Source: Candidatus Saccharimonadales bacterium
Lineage (GTDB): Bacteria; Patescibacteriota; Saccharimonadia; Saccharimonadales; Saccharimonadaceae
Direction: 5' to 3'
Length of the DNA: 12,592 nt
Assembly: GCA_030146045.1 (NCBI GenBank)
Contig: JASLDG010000040.1
Coordinates: 1 to 12,592, forward strand
Part shown: positions 1 to 5,018 of the stretch, one piece after another
Numbering within the stretch: position 1 is the first letter of the stretch
Layout: the number at the start of each line of letters is the position of its first letter
Notes under the pieces: model-generated
Databases searched by the model: none
The model's input: the letters and a program-made list of their open reading frames with translations, nothing else
Told to the model about the DNA's origin: nothing
Position numbers and translations under genes: made by a program

Positions 1-344
1 CACTTGACGAAGACGGCGATGAGTTGGACGCACTGATCATCACAGACGAGCCGCTCCCGACGGGGATTTTCCTGGAAGCGCGTATTATTGGTGTCATGAA
101 GTTCGTTGACGACGGTGAAGTCGATGATAAGGTTGTCGTAGTGCCGGCTGACGACCGTAACACGGGCAATGCCATCAAGAACCTTGCTGATCTTCCGGAG
201 CAATTGATCAAACAGATCGAATTCCATTTTAATCACTACAAAGACCTCAAAAAACCAGGTACAACAGTGGTTGAATCGTGGGGCGATAGTGATGAGGCGA
301 AGCGCGTCATCAAAGAATCAATTGAGCGTTGGAATAATAAGTAA
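1..344 (+). CDS. ppa: Inorganic pyrophosphatase (family I), C-terminal part; 5' end outside window
   Basis: Hydrolyses pyrophosphate to two phosphates in the cytoplasm, pulling biosynthetic reactions forward. The reading frame is open from base 3 to the TAA at 342-344, so the gene starts before the window. About 113 residues are visible. They begin at the metal-binding segment DGDELD, matching the family I motif DGDPLD with its two metal-binding Asp residues. Next comes GEVDDKVVVVP, matching the GEDAKLVAVP stretch with another metal-binding Asp and the active-site Lys. The late family signature HYKDLKK and a Trp-containing tail (ESWGDSDEAKR) follow. The length after the DGD motif matches the bacterial hexameric enzyme, so the C-terminus is intact. 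A TTG at 24 is an internal Leu codon, not a start. The gene converges on rel and shares its terminator. The family call is secure; only the N-terminus is unseen. Confidence 0.95.
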   Translation, partial: LDEDGDELDALIITDEPLPTGIFLEARIIGVMKFVDDGEVDDKVVVVPADDRNTGNAIKNLADLPEQLIKQIEFHFNHYKDLKKPGTTVVESWGDSDEAKRVIKESIERWNNK

Positions 345-360
345 CCCGCTTCAAAAGCAT

Positions 361-391
361 AAAAACACCCGCTCGGGCAGCGGGTGTTTTT
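361..391. terminator. Bidirectional intrinsic terminator between ppa and rel
   Basis: A perfect 13-bp stem (left arm 361-373, right arm 379-391) encloses the 5-base loop CGGGC. The stem core is ACACCCGCT paired with AGCGGGTGT. Each arm ends in a run of five A or five T, so the hairpin has a T-tract on both strands and can end transcription from ppa (+) and from rel (-). Its right end overlaps the rel stop codon at 390-392. Termination of rel would therefore occur in or just after the stop codon. Confidence 0.9.
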
Positions 392-1952
392 ATTCGCCTT
401 TACTCGTTTTGATTTTTGAACGCGCGCGGCGAGCTTTTTCACGGACAATACCGGCAGCGTGCGAAATGCCTTCGACGATACCGAGTTTTTTGAGCTGCTG
501 GCGGATTTTCGCTTGTGCATGACTGGTTTTGACTAGGTCGAGCCAAGCTTTTTTAGGTAATGTCGTTTTGCGCGTAATGACCTCGACGATATCGCCATTT
601 TGGAGCGGCTTATCAAAAGCTTGAATCGAACCATTAACACGGAAGCTATACGCATGCTTGCCAACGTCACTATGGACACGGTAAGCAAAGTCGAGTGGCA
701 AGGCTCCTTCCGGTAGGTTATAGATATCGCCTTTTGGTGAATATACAAAGATGCGGTTACCAAATAGATCGATTGTGAGTTGGTCGTTACTGATTTCCGT
801 GCCTTCACGGAGCTTGCTCGCGACTTCTTGCATCTGGGTAATCCACTGAAGCTCAGCAGGAAGACCGCCATTACCTCGCTTTTTTTGTGTATACGTTTTG
901 GTCGACTTTTGCTCGTGATAATGGAAACTTGCAGCCAATCCGCGCTCAGCATACTCATGCATGTCATCGGTACGAATCTGGAATTCAACAATCTGTTTAT
1001 TGGGTGTGATAACGGTCGTATGGAGACTCTGATAGCCATTGGGTTTTGGGATTGCGATGTAGTCTTTGATACGTGCGATCATTGGTTGGTACATGCCATG
1101 GAGAATGCCAAGTACACGGTAGCAGTCTTCCTTGGTTGGGACGATCACACGCAGCGCCATGAGATCGTAGATGTCGTCAATATTACCATCGACTTTGACA
1201 AGTTTTTTGTGCAAACTATAGATACTTTTCACGCGGCCATTCACCGTAAAACGCATGCCTTGCTTGGAAAGTTCGCGTTCGACTTCGGCGCGCACAATTC
1301 CGAGCTTGCGGGTGCTCTTGCCAAGACGCTTTTTCATGAGTGCTTGCAAATGTTTGAATTCCTTAGGGTCAAGATAGCTAAAGGCAAGCTCTTCGATCTG
1401 CATACGCACGCGCCCCATACCAAGCCGGTCGGCCATCGGGGCGAATACTTCGAGACTTTCGCGGGCGATCTTAATCTGTTTTTCGGGTGCCATGTGCTGC
1501 AAGGTACTGAGATTATGGAGCCGGTCGGCAAGTTTAATGATAATGACGCGCACATCTTGCCCGACGGCAATGAGGAGCTTAGAGAGATTATCCTTCGTTT
1601 GCGGCAGGTAGTTCGACAAGTCTTTCATGCCGGCACGTGCTTGGCTGACCTTGGTAACGCCATCAACAAGAAAAGCGACGTCGCGACCAAATAAGCTTTC
1701 GATTTCGCCGAGTGTTGCATCGGTGTCTTCGACGGTGTCATGAAGAACACCGGCAAGTACCGAGTCGATATCCATACCCCAATCAATTAGTGTGTACGCA
1801 ACATGCAGTGGGTGAATAATGTAGGGCTCGCCGCTTTTTCGTTTTTGATCTCTATGCTTGTGTGTGGCGTAATCAATAGCATGCTCAAGCTCGAAGAGCT
1901 GGTTCTCGTCGTAGAATTCTTTTGCGAATGCTAGAAGTTCACGCTTTTTCAT
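390..1952 (-). CDS. rel: Bifunctional (p)ppGpp synthetase/hydrolase (Rel/SpoT type), short form ending after TGS
   Basis: Makes and degrades the alarmone (p)ppGpp of the stringent response. From the ATG at 1952 the protein has 520 residues. The N-terminal HD hydrolase domain shows an early metal-ligand His (IIHPLH, about residue 47), HDTVED (71-76) and KLADRLHNL (140-148), so the hydrolase looks intact. The synthetase domain follows: GRVKSIYSLHKK (239-250), DIYDLMALR (260-268), PKPNGYQSLHT (302-312) and VEFQIRT (322-328). The loop before it reads RIKD, like the RFKD of bifunctional Rel rather than the acidic EFDD of synthetase-only RelA. A TGS domain lies at about 390-457, followed by a conserved WLDLVKTSHAQAKIRQ segment. 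The protein ends roughly 60 residues after TGS. The helical, zinc-finger/CC and ACT/RRM regions of 700-residue homologues are absent. The in-frame start at 2045 is rejected because it adds 31 unconserved residues and lies upstream of the -10 box. Confidence 0.93.
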   Translation of the reverse strand: MKKRELLAFAKEFYDENQLFELEHAIDYATHKHRDQKRKSGEPYIIHPLHVAYTLIDWGMDIDSVLAGVLHDTVEDTDATLGEIESLFGRDVAFLVDGVTKVSQARAGMKDLSNYLPQTKDNLSKLLIAVGQDVRVIIIKLADRLHNLSTLQHMAPEKQIKIARESLEVFAPMADRLGMGRVRMQIEELAFSYLDPKEFKHLQALMKKRLGKSTRKLGIVRAEVERELSKQGMRFTVNGRVKSIYSLHKKLVKVDGNIDDIYDLMALRVIVPTKEDCYRVLGILHGMYQPMIARIKDYIAIPKPNGYQSLHTTVITPNKQIVEFQIRTDDMHEYAERGLAASFHYHEQKSTKTYTQKKRGNGGLPAELQWITQMQEVASKLREGTEISNDQLTIDLFGNRIFVYSPKGDIYNLPEGALPLDFAYRVHSDVGKHAYSFRVNGSIQAFDKPLQNGDIVEVITRKTTLPKKAWLDLVKTSHAQAKIRQQLKKLGIVEGISHAAGIVREKARRARSKIKTSKGE

Positions 1953-1962
1953 TGTATGTACC

Positions 1963-1971
1963 AGTATAGCA
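1963..1971 (-). promoter_or_regulatory. Extended -10 promoter element of rel
   Basis: On the minus strand the sequence reads TGC-TATACT, an extended -10 (TGn plus a hexamer one base off TATAAT). No clear -35 lies 16-18 bp upstream, which extended -10 promoters tolerate. The expected transcription start, about seven bases on, is near 1956. That leaves only about four bases before the ATG at 1952 and no Shine-Dalgarno sequence, so the rel mRNA would be nearly leaderless. Confidence 0.6.
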
Positions 1972-1987
1972 AAGTCCATATAACTAT

Positions 1988-2015
1988 TTGCATAGCACCG
2001 CCCGAGTGCTATACA
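1988..2015 (+). promoter_or_regulatory. Promoter of gap
   Basis: The -10 box TATACA (2010-2015) is preceded by TGC, giving an extended -10. A -35-like TTGCAT (1988-1993) lies 16 bp upstream. Transcription should start near 2022, leaving a leader of about 41 bases that contains the strong Shine-Dalgarno AAGGGG (2047-2052), 10 bases before the gap ATG. Unlike its divergent neighbour rel, gap therefore has an ordinary leader. Confidence 0.6.
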
Positions 2016-2016
2016 A
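1988..2016. promoter_or_regulatory. 29-bp inverted repeat over the gap promoter (candidate operator)
   Basis: The left arm TTGCATAGCAC (1988-1998) and right arm GTGCTATACAA (2006-2016) pair at 10 of 11 positions. The only mismatch is 1991/2013, and the spacer is 7 bases. The dyad lies between the divergent genes rel and gap, so it cannot be a terminator for either. It covers the -35-like and -10-like hexamers of gap and lies just upstream of the rel -10. A dimeric repressor bound here would block gap and perhaps also affect rel. The binding protein is unknown. Confidence 0.55.
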
Positions 2017-2062
2017 TGGATACCGAACGAACTAATGCTTATCAAAAAGGGGATTATAGGGC

Positions 2063-3079
2063 ATGAGTCAGACGAAACTGGGCATTAACGGCTTTGGCCG
2101 TATTGGGCGCAACGCGTTTAAAATTGCGTTCGAACGAAGTGATGTTGAAATTGTGGCGATTAATGACTTGACCGACACGAAAACACTGGCATATCTGCTA
2201 AAACATGACAGCAACTACGGAACCTATCAGCACGATGTATCGTATGATGACCAGAGCATCATCGTCAATGGTAAGGCGATCAAGGTGCTCGCCGAGCGCG
2301 ATCCGAGCGCGCTACCCTGGGGTACTCTTGGTGTTGATGTAGTCATTGAATCAACCGGATTCTTTACTGCCAAAGAGGATGCTGAAAAGCACATTACCGG
2401 CGGTGGCGCAAAGCGCGTGGTGATCAGCGGCCCTACTAAATCAGAGGGTGTTGATACGATTGTGCTGGGTGCGAACGAGGATAAGATTGATGGAGCGACG
2501 TCGGTCGTGAGTAACGCCAGCTGCACAACCAATAGCTTGGCGGCGGTGATGGCAATTTTGGATGCCGAATTTGGTGTCGAGAAGTCACTCCTGACAACGG
2601 TGCATAGCTATACCGCAAGCCAGGCGATCCAGGATGCGCCAAAGAAAGATCTGCGCGAAGGTCGCAATGGCGCTGAAAACATCGTCCCGACGACGACGGG
2701 TGCGGCAATCGCGGTTACCAAGACGCTGCCACAGCTCGAAGGTAAGTTTGATGGTCTGTCGATCCGTGTTCCGACTCCTGTCGTTTCGATCAGTGATGTC
2801 ACGGCACTTCTGGGCCGAGATGTGACGGTCGATGAGGTCAATGCCGCATTCAAAAAAGCTGCAGCGGATCCGTTTTATCAGGGTATTTTGGCGGTGAGCG
2901 AAGAACCACTCGTCAGCCGTGATTACATCGGCGACAGTCATTCGGGTACGGTCGATCTGCTTCTGACGAAAGTCGTTGGCGGTAACTTAATCAAAATTGC
3001 TGTCTGGTACGACAACGAATGGGGCTATAGCAATCGCTTGGTGGAGCTCGTCGCTGATATCGGCAAGTCGATTAAGTAG
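2063..3079 (+). CDS. gap: Glyceraldehyde-3-phosphate dehydrogenase, type I
   Basis: Oxidises and phosphorylates glyceraldehyde 3-phosphate to 1,3-bisphosphoglycerate, with NAD as likely cofactor. The 338-residue length is normal for the family. The N-terminal Rossmann motif INGFGRIGR (8-16) is followed by AINDLTD (32-38), whose Asp35 is the usual NAD-preferring residue. The catalytic Cys154 sits in SNASCTTN (150-157) and the catalytic His181 in TTVHSYT. The C-terminal signature VWYDNEWGYSNR is intact. Small departures from common bacterial enzymes are Ser after CTTN, where Cys is usual, and LVSRDYIGD where LVSSDFNGD is common. The ATG at 2063 has a strong Shine-Dalgarno, and the gene ends with tandem TAG TAG stops. 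It stands alone between its own promoter and terminator, outside the pentose-phosphate operon that it serves metabolically. Confidence 0.97.
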   Translation: MSQTKLGINGFGRIGRNAFKIAFERSDVEIVAINDLTDTKTLAYLLKHDSNYGTYQHDVSYDDQSIIVNGKAIKVLAERDPSALPWGTLGVDVVIESTGFFTAKEDAEKHITGGGAKRVVISGPTKSEGVDTIVLGANEDKIDGATSVVSNASCTTNSLAAVMAILDAEFGVEKSLLTTVHSYTASQAIQDAPKKDLREGRNGAENIVPTTTGAAIAVTKTLPQLEGKFDGLSIRVPTPVVSISDVTALLGRDVTVDEVNAAFKKAAADPFYQGILAVSEEPLVSRDYIGDSHSGTVDLLLTKVVGGNLIKIAVWYDNEWGYSNRLVELVADIGKSIK

Positions 3080-3093
3080 TAGACAAGATACTG

Positions 3094-3122
3094 AAAACGA
3101 CCCTCTTCTAGGGGGTCGTTTT
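3094..3122 (+). terminator. Intrinsic terminator after gap
   Basis: The left arm AAAACGACCCTC (3094-3105) and right arm GGGGGTCGTTTT (3111-3122) form a 12-bp stem with one G-T pair around the loop TTCTA. The stem ends in a T-run 15 bases after the gap stop codon. Because the left arm begins with an A-run, it could also work on the opposite strand as a second barrier to transcription from the membrane-protein gene. Confidence 0.88.
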
Positions 3123-3133
3123 GTATAAGCAAG

Positions 3134-3166
3134 GGAAAAGAGCAGGAAGATACGGCTTCCTGCTCT
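3134..3166 (-). terminator. Intrinsic terminator of the minus-strand membrane-protein gene
   Basis: A perfect 11-bp stem, AGAGCAGGAAG (3139-3149) with CTTCCTGCTCT (3156-3166), encloses a 6-base loop. Read on the minus strand, the stem is followed by TTTTCCCTT, an interrupted T-tract, as expected for termination about 33 bases after the stop codon of the gene at 3199-3726. It lies back to back with the gap terminator. Confidence 0.82.
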
Positions 3167-3198
3167 AGGGTGAGTACTACTTGTACGAGTTCGCCCCG

Positions 3199-3726
3199 CT
3201 ACCGCTGAATCCCCTGGGGGGGATTGTAGTAGTCCGGCGTCTCCCTGAAGTGGTTTCGCTTGTTCATGTCGTACTTGGTGCCGTTCAGCTGATCGGCCGG
3301 CGTGGCACTGAGGTGCGAGTACGCCGGGCTCTGCACCGGCGCGACGTTGCCGTCGACCGGGCGGCCGAAGCCGAAGAACGACGTGAAGCTCGCGACCAGA
3401 TCCTGACGGGTCTGGCAGAGCTTGACCACGCACGCAGCGATGATCAGGATGAACGCCGCGATGAGGCCGGTATCGTAGACCCAGTTGGGCAGATTGGTGA
3501 CACCCTGGGGCATTACCTTCATGTCGCTCGCGATCTCACGGATCATGTCGTCCACCATCGCCTGGCGGGCCCAGATGCCGAGCATCAGGTGACCGAACAG
3601 GGCGACAGAGCTCATGTAGAACAGTGCCATCGGGGCGCGGTGCTGCCACCACGCCCTGGCGGCGTAGTAGGTTGCACCGAGCGCTGCGATGAGCAGCGTC
3701 AGCAGGGTCAGGGTCGTGTGTCCCAC
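3199..3726 (-). CDS. Small three-helix membrane protein of unknown function, GC-rich
   Basis: I do not recognise this 175-residue protein. It starts at a GTG (3726) with the Shine-Dalgarno AAAGGT five bases upstream. Three hydrophobic segments are visible at about residues 4-25, 33-52 and 86-104. Positive charges follow the first segment (ARAWWQHR) and the third (KLCQTRQ). By the positive-inside rule the N-terminus would be outside and the roughly 70-residue polar tail, rich in Asn, Pro and Tyr, inside. The external loop (about 53-85) is charged. Three 60-base lines inside the gene average about 67% GC, against roughly 50-57% in two lines from the neighbouring operon, so codon use differs and recent transfer is plausible. 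The gene has its own consensus promoter, structured leader and terminator, making a self-contained unit between gap and the rpiB operon. Overlapping frames lack a comparable start signal. That it is a gene is fairly sure; its role is unknown. Confidence 0.75.
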   Translation of the reverse strand: MGHTTLTLLTLLIAALGATYYAARAWWQHRAPMALFYMSSVALFGHLMLGIWARQAMVDDMIREIASDMKVMPQGVTNLPNWVYDTGLIAAFILIIAACVVKLCQTRQDLVASFTSFFGFGRPVDGNVAPVQSPAYSHLSATPADQLNGTKYDMNKRNHFRETPDYYNPPQGIQR

Positions 3727-3730
3727 GATT

Positions 3731-3778
3731 TACCTTTCGGTAGAACGAATTGTTAACTCAACTATACCTTTTCGGGTA
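3731..3778 (-). promoter_or_regulatory. Paired hairpins in the leader of the membrane-protein gene, one holding the ribosome binding site
   Basis: Read on the minus strand, two related short hairpins lie in the leader. TACC-GAAA-GGTA (3731-3742) is a 4-bp stem with a GNRA-type GAAA tetraloop. TACCCGAAAAGGTA (3765-3778) forms a similar stem with loop CGAAAA. The proximal hairpin contains the Shine-Dalgarno AAAGGT of the GTG start at 3726, so its folding would partly hide the ribosome binding site. The distal one repeats the same AAGGT core 34 bases upstream. Control of translation is an inference; the stems are short and might be fortuitous. Confidence 0.4.
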
Positions 3779-3789
3779 AAGCGAGTACG

Positions 3790-3811
3790 CTATGTATCCG
3801 TATATACATAG
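3790..3811. promoter_or_regulatory. 22-bp inverted repeat just downstream of the membrane-gene start site
   Basis: The arms CTATGTAT (3790-3797) and ATACATAG (3804-3811) are perfect complements with a 6-base spacer. The predicted minus-strand transcription start is near 3816, so the dyad spans about +6 to +27. It could be an operator within the transcribed region or a hairpin at the 5' end of the mRNA. No binding protein can be named. Confidence 0.45.
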
Positions 3812-3822
3812 TGCCATTGTTC

Positions 3823-3851
3823 ATTATACCAAATTATTGTATATTTGTCAA
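3823..3851 (-). promoter_or_regulatory. Perfect consensus sigma-70 type promoter of the membrane-protein gene
   Basis: On the minus strand the -35 is TTGACA (3846-3851) and the -10 is TATAAT (3823-3828), separated by exactly 17 bp. The bases before the -10 are TGG, adding the extended -10 TGn. Both hexamers match the consensus exactly, whereas every other promoter-like site identified here is weaker. Transcription should start near 3816, giving a leader of about 90 bases before the GTG at 3726. Confidence 0.85.
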
Positions 3852-3870
3852 CTATTAAGGATCGATGCAG

Positions 3871-3886
3871 TTGCTATATATAGCAA
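3871..3886. promoter_or_regulatory. 16-bp perfect palindrome over the rpiB operon -35 (candidate operator)
   Basis: TTGCTATATATAGCAA is identical on both strands over all 16 bases. Its first six bases serve as the -35-like element of the rpiB promoter and the rest fills most of the spacer, an ordinary position for a repressor site. Its half-site TTGCTATA resembles, without matching, the TTGC-ATAGCA arm of the dyad at the gap promoter. Whether one regulator reads both is speculative. Confidence 0.55.
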
Positions 3887-3899
3887 TCCTGCTTATACT
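3871..3899 (+). promoter_or_regulatory. Promoter of the rpiB-rpe-tkt-pfkB-fba operon
   Basis: The -35-like TTGCTA (3871-3876) and -10 TATACT (3894-3899) are separated by 17 bp. The expected transcription start is about seven bases after the -10, at or next to the rpiB ATG (3906). No Shine-Dalgarno is present. The operon mRNA is therefore predicted to be leaderless, and its promoter is embedded in a 16-bp palindrome. Confidence 0.68.
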
Positions 3900-3905
3900 T
3901 AAGAC

Positions 3906-4361
3906 ATGAAGATTTACTTGGGGTCTGATCATAATGGCTATCGTTTGAAAGAAAAGGTGTTTGCCTATTTAGCAAAGCGTAATATTGCAGTCGAAGATGT
4001 CAGTGGTAAAGAACTTGATCCGAGTGATGACTTTCCTGAATTTGCTCAGGTGGCAGCACTCAAAGTAATTGGCGATGATGACAAGGACCCGCGAGCGATT
4101 CTACTGTGTGGTGGCGGTCAGGGTATGGCCATGGCAGCGAACCGGTTTCGCGGTATTCGCGCCAGTGTGATATGGGATGCCGAAGAGGCGCGTATGACGC
4201 GCAACGACAACGACAGCAACGTGCTCTGTTTGCCAGCGCGTGTGCTTGATATGGAAGACGACCGCGTATGGCAAGATATTATCGATACCTGGCTCCATAC
4301 ACCGTTTGCCTCGGCGCCACGCTATAAACGACGCAATGCTCAGATAGACGAGATAGGGTAG
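3906..4361 (+). CDS. rpiB: Ribose-5-phosphate isomerase B (RpiB/LacAB family)
   Basis: Interconverts ribose 5-phosphate and ribulose 5-phosphate. The 151-residue length is normal for RpiB. The N-terminal motif GSDHNGYRLK (6-15) matches the GxDHxGxxLK phosphate/ring-binding segment. Cys68 in LLCGGGQGMAMAANR aligns with the catalytic Cys65 of the E. coli enzyme. The DDFPEFA stretch corresponds to the usual DYPDYA. The later motif reads TRNDNDSNVL where most relatives have SRxHNDANVL, so the His thought to help ring opening is Asp101 here. The remaining signature, NVLCLPARVL, is normal. It is the first gene of the operon, starts at a predicted leaderless ATG and lies 7 bases before rpe. The family call is firm; exact substrate (ribose or allose phosphate) is inferred from context. 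Confidence 0.92.
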   Translation: MKIYLGSDHNGYRLKEKVFAYLAKRNIAVEDVSGKELDPSDDFPEFAQVAALKVIGDDDKDPRAILLCGGGQGMAMAANRFRGIRASVIWDAEEARMTRNDNDSNVLCLPARVLDMEDDRVWQDIIDTWLHTPFASAPRYKRRNAQIDEIG

Positions 4362-4368
4362 CCCGAGA

Positions 4369-5016
4369 ATGACTGCGATGATTGTGCCAGCGGTACTGGC
4401 AGCGACACCAGATGAATACAAGGCGCAGCTCGAACGAGTGAATCAGTTTACGAATCGCATTCATGTCGACCTCAGTGACGGCGTGTTTGCACCGGTGGCA
4501 ACCTTGCCGGTCGGGCAACTCTGGTGGCCGCAGACATGGCAGGTGGATGTACATGCCATGGTGGCGCGTCCATCGGAGTATCTGCCGACGCTTATCAATT
4601 TGCGTCCATCAATGATATTGCTGCATGCCGAAGTTGAAGAGGATATTATTCCGCTTCTTCGACATCTTAAGCAGATCGGCATCAAGGCAGGGCTGGTCAT
4701 TATGCGCTCGACGGTGCCGTCAGATGTATCCGCACTGATTGCCGAGGCGGATCATGTCATGATCTTTAGTGGTGATCTTGGCAAGTATGGCGGCGTCGCT
4801 AATATGCTGCAGCTTGAGAAAGCTCGGCTTATTCGTGCGATTAACCCAGGTGCTGAAATTGGGTGGGACGGCGGTGTGACTGTAGAAAATGCCTTTAGTT
4901 TAATGCAAGGCGGTGTCGACGTATTAAATGTCGGGGGTACAATCGCAAAAGCGGCCGAACCTCGTGCGGTATATGAAGCATTGGTGCGAGAAGTGAGTAA
5001 ACAAGGAGCGATATAA
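4369..5016 (+). CDS. rpe: Ribulose-phosphate 3-epimerase, divergent
   Basis: Expected to interconvert ribulose 5-phosphate and xylulose 5-phosphate. The 215-residue TIM-barrel protein keeps the metal-binding pattern of the family: His32 and Asp34 in HVDLSDGVF, His62 in DVHAM, and Asp167 in GWDGGV. LHAE (85-88) and the late LNVGGTI phosphate-binding strand also match. It departs in two places. The early PSILSADF motif is PAVLAATP, losing a conserved Ser. The usual MxVxPGFGGQ loop is replaced by MIFSGDLGKYGG (131-142). The ATG at 4369 is used; an ATG three codons later is possible. Neighbours RpiB and transketolase consume and supply the same pentose phosphates, which supports the role despite the divergence. 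A related phosphosugar epimerase activity cannot be excluded. Confidence 0.85.
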   Translation: MTAMIVPAVLAATPDEYKAQLERVNQFTNRIHVDLSDGVFAPVATLPVGQLWWPQTWQVDVHAMVARPSEYLPTLINLRPSMILLHAEVEEDIIPLLRHLKQIGIKAGLVIMRSTVPSDVSALIAEADHVMIFSGDLGKYGGVANMLQLEKARLIRAINPGAEIGWDGGVTVENAFSLMQGGVDVLNVGGTIAKAAEPRAVYEALVREVSKQGAI

Positions 5017-5018
5017 GA

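Noticed and set aside
780..1694. A 304-codon open frame on the plus strand opposite rel
   Set aside because: It lies wholly antisense to well-conserved rel coding sequence, lacks a clear ribosome binding site or promoter, and its translation shows no recognisable motif. It is a shadow of the rel codons.
1953..2045. Longer rel start at 2045 on the minus strand
   Set aside because: It would add 31 residues unlike any Rel N-terminus and starts upstream of the rel -10 box.
2987..3433. A 148-codon minus-strand frame crossing the end of gap and both terminators
   Set aside because: It runs through two intrinsic terminators and the antisense of gap, and has no start signal.
3181..3756. A 191-codon plus-strand frame antisense to the GC-rich membrane gene
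   Set aside because: High GC makes long antisense frames likely. The translation is Arg- and Asp-rich with no fold-like pattern, while the minus-strand frame has membrane helices, a Shine-Dalgarno, promoter and terminator.
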